Positions 52,989-61,835 of a stretch of 64,000 nucleotides of DNA are shown here, one piece after another (position 1 is the stretch's first letter; each line of letters begins with the position of its first letter). The notes under the pieces are model-generated. The model had not been told where the DNA came from. It was given only the letters and a program-made list of their open reading frames with translations, and searched no databases. The stretch spans positions 1-64,000 of the forward strand of contig NZ_JABTYH010000014.1 in the NCBI RefSeq assembly GCF_013314975.1, given 5' to 3'. A program made the translations under genes and the position numbers. Origin of the DNA: Pseudarthrobacter oxydans. GTDB taxonomy: Bacteria > Actinomycetota > Actinomycetes > Actinomycetales > Micrococcaceae.

Positions 52989-54005
52989 GTGAAGCAAGAC
53001 ACCAGCGGAAGCCGGCCGACGCCCACCCTGGAAATGGTGGCCGCGCTGGCCGGCGTCTCCCGTGCCACCGTCTCCCGCGTGGTCAATGACGTGCCGAGCG
53101 TGGATGAGGACATCGCCGCCAAGGTGCGCCAGGCGATTCTTGCCGTGAACTACACGCCCAACCGCGCTGCCCGTTCGCTGGCAAGCAGGCGCCCCAACTC
53201 GGTGACGCTCATTGTGCCGGAGTCCACTTCCAAGGTCTTCGCGGACCCGTTCTTCGCCTCAGTGGTCCAGGGCGTGGCGCTGTACCTGGCGGACACGGAT
53301 TACACCCTGAACATGGTCATCGCTTCCGAAGCCAAGCCGGAGAAAACCAGGGCCTTCCTGCTGGGCGGGAACGTGGCCGGTGCCCTGGTGGTGTCCCACC
53401 ACGCAGGGGACCGGTCCTGGACCCACCTCAGCGATTACATTCCCATGGTGTTCGCGGGCAGGCCGCTGGGCGAAAGCGCCAGCTACTACGTGGATGTGGA
53501 CAACGAGGCTGCGGCGGCAGGAGCCACCCGGTTGCTCATTGAGAGCGGGCGGACCAATATCGCCACCATCGCCGGCCCCCAGGACATGCCGCCGGGCATC
53601 GACCGCGTCAACGGCTGGCGGGCGGCCATGGCCGAGGCCGGGCTGGATGATTCCCGGGTTGAATACGGTGACTTCACCCTGGCCTCCGGGGCCAAGGCCA
53701 TGCGCCGCCTCCTCGGCAGCGGGAAGCCGGTGGACGGGGTGTTCGTGGCTAATGACCAGATGGCCGCCGGTGCCTACACGGTGCTGCAGGAACGTGGACT
53801 GCGCATACCCCAGGATGTGGCCGTGGTCGGCTTCGATGACGATTCGTTCGCCACCTCAGTCAATCCCCAGCTGACCACCGTGCACCATCCGATCATCGAG
53901 ATGGGAAAGAAGATGGCCGAAATTTTGGTGGACCTCATCGAGGGGAAAGAGACCGCCCGCGTTACGCAGATTCCCACTTCCCTCGTGATCAGGGAGTCCG
54001 TCTGA
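52989..54005 (+). CDS. cebR: LacI-family repressor of the cellobiose operon (CebR-like)
   Basis: A 338-residue LacI/GalR regulator with N-terminal helix-turn-helix TLEMVAALAGVSRATVSRVV and hinge NYTPNRAARSLASRR. The periplasmic-binding-like core ends in VAVVGFDDDSFATSVNPQLT. It is encoded in the operon it probably controls through the two palindromes at 48091-48159, with cellobiose as likely inducer. GTG start; its TGA overlaps the next ATG by one base. Confidence 0.85.
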   Translation: MKQDTSGSRPTPTLEMVAALAGVSRATVSRVVNDVPSVDEDIAAKVRQAILAVNYTPNRAARSLASRRPNSVTLIVPESTSKVFADPFFASVVQGVALYLADTDYTLNMVIASEAKPEKTRAFLLGGNVAGALVVSHHAGDRSWTHLSDYIPMVFAGRPLGESASYYVDVDNEAAAAGATRLLIESGRTNIATIAGPQDMPPGIDRVNGWRAAMAEAGLDDSRVEYGDFTLASGAKAMRRLLGSGKPVDGVFVANDQMAAGAYTVLQERGLRIPQDVAVVGFDDDSFATSVNPQLTTVHHPIIEMGKKMAEILVDLIEGKETARVTQIPTSLVIRESV

Positions 54006-55060
54006 TGGCGGGCAGCGGACCAGGCGGCCAGTCGCCGCAGGGCGGCCGGACCCTCCGGTGGGGAGTGGTAGCCACAGGCCGGATCGCGCACAAGGTCACC
54101 CGGGACCTCGCCCGCCTTGAAGATGCCCAACTCCATGCAGTGAGTTCGCGCAGCCAGGGCTCGGCGCGGGCCTTCGCGGAAGAACACGGCTTCGCGGCCA
54201 GCTACCATGACGGCCCATCCGGATCCGGGTACCAGCAGCTCTTCGCCGATCCCCGGGTGGACGTGGTCTATGTTGCCACGCCCCACGCGCAGCACTTCGA
54301 GGTTGTCCGTGCCGCGCTTGAAGCCGGGAAACACGTCCTGTGCGAGAAGCCCTTCACGGTCAACGCCAGCGAAGCCCGGGAACTGGTCCAGCTGGCAGGG
54401 GAGCGGAACCTGTTCCTGATGGAAGCCGTCTGGACGCGCTTCCTGCCAGCCACCCGCCGTGCCCTGGAGCTGATCCGCGGCGGCACCATTGGAACGGTGC
54501 GCTGGGTCCAGGCTGACCTGGGTTTTCCCGCAGCCTATGATCCCGCGGACAGGCTGTGGGACCCTGCGGCCGGCGGCGGTGCACTCCTTGATCTCGCGGT
54601 CTACCCGTTGACCTGGGCGGTTGCGGCCCTCGGCTTCCCTCAACGCCTCACGGCCCAAGGCCACCTGAACCAGGACGGCGTGGATGTCCAAAACACCCTC
54701 ACGCTCAAGTACCCGGAGGGGGCTGCCGCCCAGCTCACTTCCTCGCTCCAGGCCGCCGGTCCCGGCATGGCAACCATCAGCGGGACCGCAGGCTGGATAC
54801 GGACCGGGTCCCCGCTCTTTAATCCGCGCACGCTGGAGATCTGCGGACTGGACGGCAGGATCGAGGTGGAGGACTTCCACGAAGAAGCCGAGGGTTTCAT
54901 TTATGAACTGCGCGAAACAGCCCGCTGCATCCGCGCCGGCCTGCAGGAAAGCCCGCTGATGCCCTGGAATGAAACCTTGCAGGTGATGGAGTTGCTCGAC
55001 CAGGCCCGGGAACAGCTGGGGCTGCGCTATGCGAATGATCTACGGGAGGCCGGCACCTAG
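54005..55060 (+). CDS. Gfo/Idh/MocA-family oxidoreductase
   Basis: A 351-residue NAD(P)-dependent sugar or cyclitol dehydrogenase. The N-terminal Rossmann domain (RWGVVATGRIAHKVTRDLA) is slightly unusual in having AT in the GxGxxG turn. The catalytic CEKPFTVNASEAREL and the GGGALLDLAVYPL substrate motif are intact. The operon position suggests a role in a glucoside-derived or modified sugar. Its TAG interlocks with the stop codon of the convergent gene (CTAG). Confidence 0.85.
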   Translation: MAGSGPGGQSPQGGRTLRWGVVATGRIAHKVTRDLARLEDAQLHAVSSRSQGSARAFAEEHGFAASYHDGPSGSGYQQLFADPRVDVVYVATPHAQHFEVVRAALEAGKHVLCEKPFTVNASEARELVQLAGERNLFLMEAVWTRFLPATRRALELIRGGTIGTVRWVQADLGFPAAYDPADRLWDPAAGGGALLDLAVYPLTWAVAALGFPQRLTAQGHLNQDGVDVQNTLTLKYPEGAAAQLTSSLQAAGPGMATISGTAGWIRTGSPLFNPRTLEICGLDGRIEVEDFHEEAEGFIYELRETARCIRAGLQESPLMPWNETLQVMELLDQAREQLGLRYANDLREAGT

Positions 55061-56184
55061 AGCGCGGGCAGCACGTCCCGGGCTTCGCGGGCATCCATCC
55101 CGGTGGCCTCCAACAGGTCCACCATCAGCGGCCGGTACAGCATCACCACCGTCTCACCCTCAAGCCGCTGCACCTCCAGCAGCTTGGGATGCAGGCGCAG
55201 GGCGATCTCGCTCAGGTCCTGGCGGGCGCTGCGCAGGTGGGCGCGGCGGACGCCGTCGTGCGTTTCCGCCAGCCCCAGCGAGAGCTCGTCAATGGCGGCA
55301 GCGGTCTCCTGCAGCACCTCCGCGATGTTTTCTGTCGCCTCATCCGACAACGCCGCGTGGTTGATGGCGCTGGTCAGCCTGCGGGCGAACACCCGGCTGT
55401 TCCGCAGCGCCAGGTCGATGAAGTCGAGCGACTGTTTGAGCCGGTCCAGCTCGTCCCGGTGCCTCCTGTAGGCGGGCGCCAGGGTGGCCACCTCCCCGGA
55501 AGCACGCAGGGACTGGCGCATCCCGTCCACCAGGGGCTGGCAGTTCCTGCCCCGGATGAGGGCGTGCCACGCCTGGGTGGAGTCGCTGTTGACCAGCGCG
55601 CCGGCGCACTCGCGCAGCACCTCGGCGAGCTCATGCAGCAGCTTCTGGACGTCCTTGCGCGGCTCGCGGCGGGGGTCCTTGGGGGCCAGGATTGTCACCA
55701 GCAAAGCGAAGAGTCCGCCCACCACGGCATCGATGCTCCTGGTAAACGGACCACCGGACGGTGCAGGCAGCAGCACCACCAGCAGCGACTGCAGGGCCAG
55801 CTGGGTGGTGAAGATGTTCCCGCTGTCGAGGAACCTGGCGAGCAGGATGGAGAAAAGAAGCACGACGGCGGCCTGCCAGATTCCGGCGCCCAGCCAGTGC
55901 AGGAGCAGGTCGCCCACCGCGATGCCGATGGTGCAGCCCAGGCCCACCTCCAGTACCCGCCGCAGGCGCGGTTCCCGGGAGAAGCCAAGCGCGATCAGCG
56001 ATGATGTGGCCGCGAAGAGGGGACCGGAGTGGCCCAGCACGTATTCCGCGAAGGCGTAGGCACCCACGGCGCAGACGGTCATCTGGATGGCCGGGATGAG
56101 CGAATTCCGGCTCCGGATCATGCCGGTGCGGAAGCGGCCGCGGAGGAACCGCCTGCCTGCTGAGAGTCCTGCTGCGGGAGCCAT
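55057..56184 (-). CDS. FUSC-type integral membrane protein
   Basis: A 375-residue protein with about six N-terminal membrane helices (to about residue 150), then a long cytoplasmic helical domain, as in the fusaric-acid/aromatic-acid exporter-like (FUSC/ArAE) group. FAATSSLIALGFSREPRLRR and GCTIGIAVGDLLLH are characteristic. ATG 56184 lies 7 nt after -10-like TAGACT, suggesting a leaderless mRNA, and trims nine residues from the longest reading. Substrate unknown. Confidence 0.8.
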   Translation of the reverse strand: MAPAAGLSAGRRFLRGRFRTGMIRSRNSLIPAIQMTVCAVGAYAFAEYVLGHSGPLFAATSSLIALGFSREPRLRRVLEVGLGCTIGIAVGDLLLHWLGAGIWQAAVVLLFSILLARFLDSGNIFTTQLALQSLLVVLLPAPSGGPFTRSIDAVVGGLFALLVTILAPKDPRREPRKDVQKLLHELAEVLRECAGALVNSDSTQAWHALIRGRNCQPLVDGMRQSLRASGEVATLAPAYRRHRDELDRLKQSLDFIDLALRNSRVFARRLTSAINHAALSDEATENIAEVLQETAAAIDELSLGLAETHDGVRRAHLRSARQDLSEIALRLHPKLLEVQRLEGETVVMLYRPLMVDLLEATGMDAREARDVLPAL

Positions 56185-56308
56185 GCCGTCCAGTCTATTG
56201 CTGGCACGCACATTTCCTTTGGCAACTCCTGGGGCGCCGGTGCACTACGGCCGGACATGTGATCTGCGCAATGGTGACCGGGCATTTGTCAGCGAATATC
56301 CCGCCGTC

Positions 56309-56330
56309 GTTAATCCTCCGTTCACTTTGG
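56309..56330 (+). promoter_or_regulatory. PhoP-box-like direct repeats before pstS
   Basis: GTTAATCCTCC (56309-56319) and GTTCACTTTGG (56320-56330) are adjacent 11-nt units like the GTTCACC-type direct repeats bound by actinobacterial PhoP; a third weaker GTTAC unit begins at 56343. A -10-like TAACTT lies at 56357-56362. Induction under phosphate limitation is expected. pstS has GGAAGGGG 8 nt before its GTG. The rest of 56185-56448 shows no gene. Confidence 0.65.
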
Positions 56331-56448
56331 TCCGCCCGTCCCGTTACCTGCGGAGCCTAACTTCGATGAAGGTACAAAACCTACGCATCGCGCAGCAGGG
56401 TTCTCCGTCCCTGTCCGCAACTGAAAAACCCTGGAAGGGGTACATCTA

Positions 56449-57570
56449 GTGAAGGCACTCCGCTTCGGCCGCCACGCGGCTATCGCTGTTATCGCAGCCG
56501 GCGCTCTCGCGCTTACCTCCTGCGGTTCAGACAACGCTACGGGCACCGCCCCCGCAGGCGACCAGGCTTCCTCCGGCCCGAAGGTCACCGGCACCCTCAC
56601 GGGCATCGGCGCTTCCTCCACCGGCGCAGCCATGGATGCGTGGAAGGCAGGCTTTGCCGCCGCAAACCAGGGCGCCACCGTGCAGTACTCCCCGGACGGC
56701 TCCGGCGCGGGCCGCAAGGCCATCATCGACGGTTCGGCGCAGTTCGCCGGTTCGGACGCCTACCTCAAGGACGAGGAGTTCGAGAGCTCCAAGGCCGTCT
56801 GCGGGCCCGATGGCGCCATCAACATCCCCGTCTATATCTCCCCGATCGCCGTGGCCTTCAACATTCCCGGCGTCACCGAGCTGAAGCTGGACGCCGCCAC
56901 CGTGGCCAAGATCTTCCGCGGCGAGATCAGCAACTGGAATGACCCCGCCATCGCGGCAATGAACGAGGGCGTCAGCCTCCCGGACCTCAAGGTCACCCCG
57001 GTGAACCGCTCTGACGACTCCGGCACCACCACCAACTTCACCGACTACCTGGCATCCGCGGCACCCGAGGTGTGGACGGACAAGTCCTCCGGCGTCTGGC
57101 CCGCGAGCCTCCAGGGTGAGAACGCCAAGGGAACCTCCGGTGTGGTCAAGACCGTCACCGACACCCCGGGCGCCGTCACCTACGCGGACGACTCCGCAGT
57201 AGGCGGCAAGCTGGGAACCGCCTCGATCAAGGTGGGCGAGGAGTTCGTCAAGATCTCCGCCGAGGCTGCCGCCAAGGCCGTTGAAGCCGGTGAGCCCGTC
57301 GAAGGCCGCGCCGAGACCGACGTCGCCATCAAGCTGGACCGCAAGACCACCGCTTCCGGCGCCTACCCCGTGGTGCTGGTCTCCTACCACGTCGTCTGCA
57401 GCGCCTACGATTCCCAGGAAACGGTTGACCTGGTCAAAGCCTTCGAGAGCTACGTAGTTTCCGAGGAGGGACAGCAGGCCGCCGCGGATTCCGCGAAGTC
57501 CGCCCCGCTGTCCTCCGCTCTTGCGGAGAAGGCAACCACGGCGATCGAGTCCATCAAGGTCAAGTCCTAA
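56449..57570 (+). CDS. pstS: Phosphate-binding lipoprotein PstS
   Basis: A 373-residue lipoprotein (lipobox ALTSC, Cys25) that captures phosphate outside the membrane for the Pst transporter. PstS signatures include TGIGASSTGAAMDAWKAGF, YSPDGSGAGRKAIIDGSAQF, FRGEISNWNDPAIA and the phosphate-contacting NRSDDSGTTTNFTDYL. GTG start after GGAAGGGG. A strong hairpin lies between it and pstC. Confidence 0.95.
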   Translation: MKALRFGRHAAIAVIAAGALALTSCGSDNATGTAPAGDQASSGPKVTGTLTGIGASSTGAAMDAWKAGFAAANQGATVQYSPDGSGAGRKAIIDGSAQFAGSDAYLKDEEFESSKAVCGPDGAINIPVYISPIAVAFNIPGVTELKLDAATVAKIFRGEISNWNDPAIAAMNEGVSLPDLKVTPVNRSDDSGTTTNFTDYLASAAPEVWTDKSSGVWPASLQGENAKGTSGVVKTVTDTPGAVTYADDSAVGGKLGTASIKVGEEFVKISAEAAAKAVEAGEPVEGRAETDVAIKLDRKTTASGAYPVVLVSYHVVCSAYDSQETVDLVKAFESYVVSEEGQQAAADSAKSAPLSSALAEKATTAIESIKVKS

Positions 57571-57588
57571 CCACCGCTCCACTGCCGG

Positions 57589-57621
57589 GTTCCCCGCCTG
57601 CCGAAAGGCAGTGCGGGGAAC
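57589..57621 (+). promoter_or_regulatory. Intercistronic GNRA hairpin between pstS and pstC
   Basis: GTTCCCCGC-CTGCC pairs with GGCAG-T-GCGGGGAAC: 14 base pairs, one bulged T, capped by GAAA. It probably stabilises pstS mRNA or attenuates transcription into pstCAB, so that binding protein exceeds permease. Confidence 0.85.
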
Positions 57622-57675
57622 TTGGCTTTGGATAATGCTTCCTCCCCTCCCAGCAACCAACCGAAGGGCCGTCGA

Positions 57676-58605
57676 ATGACCGCCACCCCCGTGACAAGTA
57701 CCGGCGCCGGGCGCGCCGGGGACAAAATCTTCTCGGGCGCCGCGCTGGCCGCCGGCTGCCTCATTCTCGCCGTCCTCTTCGGCGTCGCACTCTTCCTGGT
57801 GGTCCAGGCCATCCCGGCGCTCACCGCGCCGGCCGCCGAGATCCAGGGCGGCGAAGGTTTCTTCGCCTACATCTGGCCCATCGTCATCGGCACGCTCATC
57901 GCCGCGGTCATCGCGCTGGTGATCGCCACGCCCATCGCCATCGGCGTGGCGCTGTTCATCTCGCACTTCGCCCCGCGCGGGCTGGCCGCCGGACTCGGCT
58001 ACATGGTGGACCTCCTCGCCGCCATCCCGTCCGTGGTCTACGGCGCCTGGGGAGCTGCTTTCCTGGCCAAGGAAATCTCGCCGGCCTACAACTGGCTCGC
58101 CGCGAACATGGGCTGGCTGCCCATCTTCCAGGGACCTGCCTCGGCCACGGGCAAGACCATCCTCACCGCAGGCATCGTGCTCTCCGTCATGGTGCTTCCG
58201 ATCATCACCTCACTGTCCCGGGAAATCTTCCTGCAGACCCCAAAACTGCACGAGGAAGCGGCGCTCGCACTGGGTGCCACCCGCTGGGAAATGATCAAGA
58301 TGTCCGTCCTGCCCTTCGCACGCCCCGGCATCATCAGCGCCGTCATGCTGGGCCTGGGCCGGGCCCTCGGCGAGACCATGGCCGTGGCCCTGGTGCTCTC
58401 CTCCGGCGCCCTCACCGCCAGCCTGATCCAGTCCGGCAACCAGACCATCGCCGCCGAGATCGCGCTCAACTTCCCGGAGGCCAGCGGGCTCAAGGTCAGC
58501 ACCCTGATCGCCGCAGGCCTGGTCCTGTTCGTCATCACCCTGGCCGTGAACATGATCGCGCGCTGGATCATCACCCGGCACAAAGAATTCTCGGGAGCCA
58601 ACTAA
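57676..58605 (+). CDS. pstC: Phosphate ABC transporter permease PstC
   Basis: A 309-residue membrane protein with about six helices. ATG 57676 with AAGGG upstream is chosen over a TTG 18 codons earlier. PstC features: YMVDLLAAIPSVVYGAWG, the ATPase-docking loop EAALALGATRWEMIKMSVLP, and GRALGETMAVALV. It abuts pstA with no gap. Confidence 0.94.
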   Translation: MTATPVTSTGAGRAGDKIFSGAALAAGCLILAVLFGVALFLVVQAIPALTAPAAEIQGGEGFFAYIWPIVIGTLIAAVIALVIATPIAIGVALFISHFAPRGLAAGLGYMVDLLAAIPSVVYGAWGAAFLAKEISPAYNWLAANMGWLPIFQGPASATGKTILTAGIVLSVMVLPIITSLSREIFLQTPKLHEEAALALGATRWEMIKMSVLPFARPGIISAVMLGLGRALGETMAVALVLSSGALTASLIQSGNQTIAAEIALNFPEASGLKVSTLIAAGLVLFVITLAVNMIARWIITRHKEFSGAN

Positions 58606-59718
58606 ATGACCTCCACGCTTACCCCCGTGCGCAGCAAGCGCTCGGCACTCACCAAGGGCCAGCTGCCCAAGTACGCCCCCTACGTGGTCCTGGCCGCAGC
58701 GCTGGTCGCCGGCGCCGCGATCCTGGCGCTGGTGGGCTTCAATGCATTCGGCTGGGGAATCGTCTCGGCAATCCTCTTCGCCGTCGGACTGGTGTCCTGG
58801 AGCGCTGCCGTTGAAGGCTCCCGCAAAGCCAAGGACAAGCTGGCCACCTGCCTGGTGGTGGGCTCCTTCCTGATCGCCCTGCTCCCGCTCATCTCGGTGA
58901 TCTGGACTGTCCTGGTCAACGGCATCCCGGGCCTCCTGAACCCCGGCTTCCTCACCACGTCGATGAACGGTGTCACCGGCGTCTATGACAACCGGGCAGT
59001 GGAGGAAGGTGCGCCGGTGATCGGTGGCATCTACCACGCACTCTTGGGAACCATCCAGATCACCCTGCTGGCCACCGTGATCTCCGTGCCTGTGGGACTG
59101 CTGACCGCGATCTACCTGGTGGAATACGGCAACGACGGCCGGCTGGCCCGCGCCATCACGTTCTTCGTGGACGTCATGACCGGCATCCCCTCCATCGTGG
59201 CGGGCCTCTTCGCAGCAGCCTTCTTCTTCGCCGTGGTGGGTCCCGGGACCAAAACCGGTGCCGTGGCCGCCGTCGCGCTTTCCGTGCTGATGATCCCCGT
59301 GGTGGTGCGTTCCAGCGAGGAAATGCTGAAGATCGTCCCCAACGAACTGCGTGAAGCTGCGTACGCGCTGGGCGTGCGCAAGTGGCGCACCATCCTCAAG
59401 GTGGTGATTCCGACGGCGATCTCCGGCATCGCGTCGGGCGTCACCCTGGCGATCGCCCGCGTTATCGGTGAGACCGCGCCCATCCTGGTCACCGCAGGGT
59501 TCGCCACCAGCATCAACTCCAACGTGTTCAGTGGCTGGATGGCGTCGCTGCCCACCTTCATCTACACCCAGATCCTGAACCCCACCTCGCCGGCGAACCC
59601 CGACCCGTCGTCGCAGCGCGCCTGGGGTGCCGCCCTGGTGCTGATCATCCTGGTGATGGTCCTCAACCTCGCGGCACGGCTGATTGCCAGGATCTTCGCC
59701 CCCAAGACCGGCCGCTGA
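58606..59718 (+). CDS. pstA: Phosphate ABC transporter permease PstA
   Basis: A 370-residue permease, longer than E. coli PstA (about 296) because of an N-terminal region with two extra hydrophobic segments (about 22-60), usual in actinobacteria. Diagnostic segments: VEYGNDGRLARAITFFVDVM, TGIPSIVAGLFA, docking loop EAAYALGVRKWRTILKVVIP and IGETAPILVT. Confidence 0.94.
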   Translation: MTSTLTPVRSKRSALTKGQLPKYAPYVVLAAALVAGAAILALVGFNAFGWGIVSAILFAVGLVSWSAAVEGSRKAKDKLATCLVVGSFLIALLPLISVIWTVLVNGIPGLLNPGFLTTSMNGVTGVYDNRAVEEGAPVIGGIYHALLGTIQITLLATVISVPVGLLTAIYLVEYGNDGRLARAITFFVDVMTGIPSIVAGLFAAAFFFAVVGPGTKTGAVAAVALSVLMIPVVVRSSEEMLKIVPNELREAAYALGVRKWRTILKVVIPTAISGIASGVTLAIARVIGETAPILVTAGFATSINSNVFSGWMASLPTFIYTQILNPTSPANPDPSSQRAWGAALVLIILVMVLNLAARLIARIFAPKTGR

Positions 59719-59799
59719 CGGCCGGGCCGCCCCAACCCCTTCCGGTCCTGCGGGCCGGATGCCAGACTTCAATTCATACCCAGTCAGTGAAGGAACAAC

Positions 59800-60579
59800 A
59801 TGTCTAAGCGCATCGACGTCAAGGACCTGAATGTCTACTACGGCGATTTCCTTGCCGTGGAGGACGTCACCATCAACATCGAGGCCAAGTCCGTAACGGC
59901 ATTCATCGGCCCCTCAGGCTGCGGCAAGTCCACGTTCCTGCGGACACTGAACCGCATGCATGAGGTCCTTCCCGGTGCCCGCGTGGAAGGCGAGGTCCTG
60001 CTGGACGGGGACAACCTCTACGGCCCCGGGGTGGACCCCGTCACCGTCCGCTCGCAGATCGGCATGGTGTTCCAGCGCCCCAATCCGTTCCCCACCATGT
60101 CCATCCGCGACAACGTGCTGGCGGGCGTGAAGCTGAACAACAAGAAGATCTCCAAGGGCGAGGCCGATGTCCTGGTGGAACGCTCCCTGAAGGGCGCCAA
60201 CCTGTGGAACGAGGTCAAGGACCGCCTGGAGAAGCCGGGCTCCGGCCTCTCCGGCGGACAGCAGCAGCGGCTCTGCATTGCCCGGGCCATCGCCGTGGAA
60301 CCGCAGGTGATCCTCATGGACGAGCCGTGCTCCGCGCTGGACCCCATCTCCACGCTGGCCATTGAGGACCTCATCAATGAGCTCAAGGACCAGTACACCG
60401 TGGTGATCGTGACCCACAACATGCAGCAGGCAGCCCGCGTGTCGGACCGCACAGCCTTCTTCAACATTGCAGGCACCGGCAAGCCCGGCAAGCTCATTGA
60501 GGTGGGGGACACCCAGACCATCTTCAGCAACCCCGTCCAGAAGGCCACTGAGGACTACGTCTCCGGCCGGTTCGGGTAA
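59800..60579 (+). CDS. pstB: Phosphate ABC transporter ATPase PstB
   Basis: A 259-residue ATPase that powers PstSCA. Walker [10 protein letters not shown] (37-45), signature LSGGQQQR, Walker [14 protein letters not shown] and switch [13 protein letters not shown] are all intact. It starts 81 nt after pstA; the gap holds a CCGGTCC/GGGCCGG hairpin and GAAGGA before the ATG. phoU does not follow directly. A GCCGCC/GGCGGC hairpin without a T-run lies just after the gene. Confidence 0.96.
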   Translation: MSKRIDVKDLNVYYGDFLAVEDVTINIEAKSVTAFIGPSGCGKSTFLRTLNRMHEVLPGARVEGEVLLDGDNLYGPGVDPVTVRSQIGMVFQRPNPFPTMSIRDNVLAGVKLNNKKISKGEADVLVERSLKGANLWNEVKDRLEKPGSGLSGGQQQRLCIARAIAVEPQVILMDEPCSALDPISTLAIEDLINELKDQYTVVIVTHNMQQAARVSDRTAFFNIAGTGKPGKLIEVGDTQTIFSNPVQKATEDYVSGRFG

Positions 60580-60741
60580 AGCCGCCACAGCATGGAGGCG
60601 GCCCGCGGGGAGGGGCGCGGAACACTGCGGGGCAGAGCCAAGTTAGAAGTCCGAAAAAGCTGCTGGCCAGAATCGGAAGCATTTAGTACGCTGAACTAGA
60701 TACTTTGGAAACTAGTAAATAGCATGCTTAGGAGTTTTCCC

Positions 60742-61167
60742 TTGACGCAGATGGCAACCGGCCGCAGAGGCCACCAGCTTAAAGTTTCCAGGCCCGGAAC
60801 CGCGAGTGCCGTCCAGCAGAACGATCCCCTTGACCATCTGTACACCGGCGCCCCTGTGTCCTTTGAGGATGCGGGCGCTCCGGTTTCTTTCGCCGACTCC
60901 GGCACGGCTGCAGCCCCTGTGCCTGCCGCCGCAACCGGCGCTGCGGACGGGGAGGACTACGTTTCCGCGGTATGGCGCACCAGTTCGTACCTGGAAACTG
61001 TCCAGTGGGAGCTGGATGTTGCCCACGAGTCGCTCAGGCAGGCCATCAAGCAGGCGGCGAGCCAAGGGGTGGACCAGGGTGCGCTGCTCCAGGCGGCGAA
61101 TATGACGCCGGAGGAGCTGGCAGCAGCACTGTTGGACAGCCCTCCTGCATTTCCCGCAGCCACGTAG
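60742..61167 (+). CDS. Hypothetical protein downstream of pstB
   Basis: A 141-residue protein. TTG 60742 is favoured by TTAGGAG 7 nt upstream; ATG 60724 and ATG 60751 are alternatives. The N-terminal half is disordered, with an internal duplication (GAPVSFEDA, GAPVSFADS). The C-terminal half is helical (VWRTSSYLETVQWELDVAHE then QAANMTPEELAAALL), perhaps a small helix-turn-helix-like or protein-binding unit. I do not recognise it. Confidence 0.6.
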   Translation: MTQMATGRRGHQLKVSRPGTASAVQQNDPLDHLYTGAPVSFEDAGAPVSFADSGTAAAPVPAAATGAADGEDYVSAVWRTSSYLETVQWELDVAHESLRQAIKQAASQGVDQGALLQAANMTPEELAAALLDSPPAFPAAT

Positions 61168-61186
61168 CTGCTGTAGCAATGTGCTG

Positions 61187-61594
61187 CTACTCCGGGATTT
61201 CCAGCTGGAAGCCGCACCGGCAGCGCAGGACACGGGTGGGCAGGCAGACCATGTTAAGGCTGCCGCCGTTGTTGCTGCTCCGGTAGCAAAGCCTTTCGAT
61301 TTCCAGCCCCGCATCTTCCAGGGGGAATCCGCAGTGGATGTAGTCATCGCCGAACATGATGACCTTGGCCATCCAGCGGACCTGGTGGAGGGCCGCGGCA
61401 ACATCCCCCGCGTAGGCGAGGTGCTCGCTGAACAATCCGCAGTCGTTGCAGGTGTAGGAGACGGTGACCAGGTCCCCGTTGGCTGCCCCCATTGCCCTGA
61501 CGGCATGGATGGTCAGCTGGTGCTCCGTACCGCAGGTTTCGCAGCGCAGCTGGCGTGGCTGGGGTGGGGATTGCCGGGGATTTGAAGTAGACAC
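61187..61594 (-). CDS. Zinc-ribbon hypothetical protein
   Basis: A 135-residue protein with a likely zinc site from two CxxC pairs, CETCG (about residue 18) and CNDCG (about residue 49), and two more Cys near the end (CRCG). FSEHLAYAGDVAAALHQVRW lies between. GTG start at 61594 with only a weak upstream signal. Function unknown. Confidence 0.6.
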   Translation of the reverse strand: MSTSNPRQSPPQPRQLRCETCGTEHQLTIHAVRAMGAANGDLVTVSYTCNDCGLFSEHLAYAGDVAAALHQVRWMAKVIMFGDDYIHCGFPLEDAGLEIERLCYRSSNNGGSLNMVCLPTRVLRCRCGFQLEIPE

Positions 61595-61688
61595 GATGCC
61601 TGCTCTTTTCCACAGTGTGCATCCTGGCCGCCGATATGCTGCAGCGGCGTTGTCCGCGGCCGTGCACCCGGCGGCGGATGGTGGTCCC

Positions 61689-61718
61689 TTACTGCTGTGT
61701 GCCGTTTACTGCTGTGTG
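61689..61718. repeat. Short direct repeat
   Basis: TTACTGCTGTGTG occurs at 61689-61701 and 61706-61718, a 17-bp period, in the 241-bp gap between the zinc-ribbon gene and the Pit gene. That gap also has, on the minus strand, GGTTAC units and GTTCACTACGG (61790-61815) that look somewhat like a PhoP box. No gene is seen there. Confidence 0.6.
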
Positions 61719-61835
61719 GCTATGAATTGCTTGGGACCCACTTTCGAATCTACGTCACCGGAATGCGGCTGTACAGGGAAGGGCGGGCAACCGTAGTGAA
61801 CCCGTAACCGTAACCAACGTCCCGACCCGGTTCAC

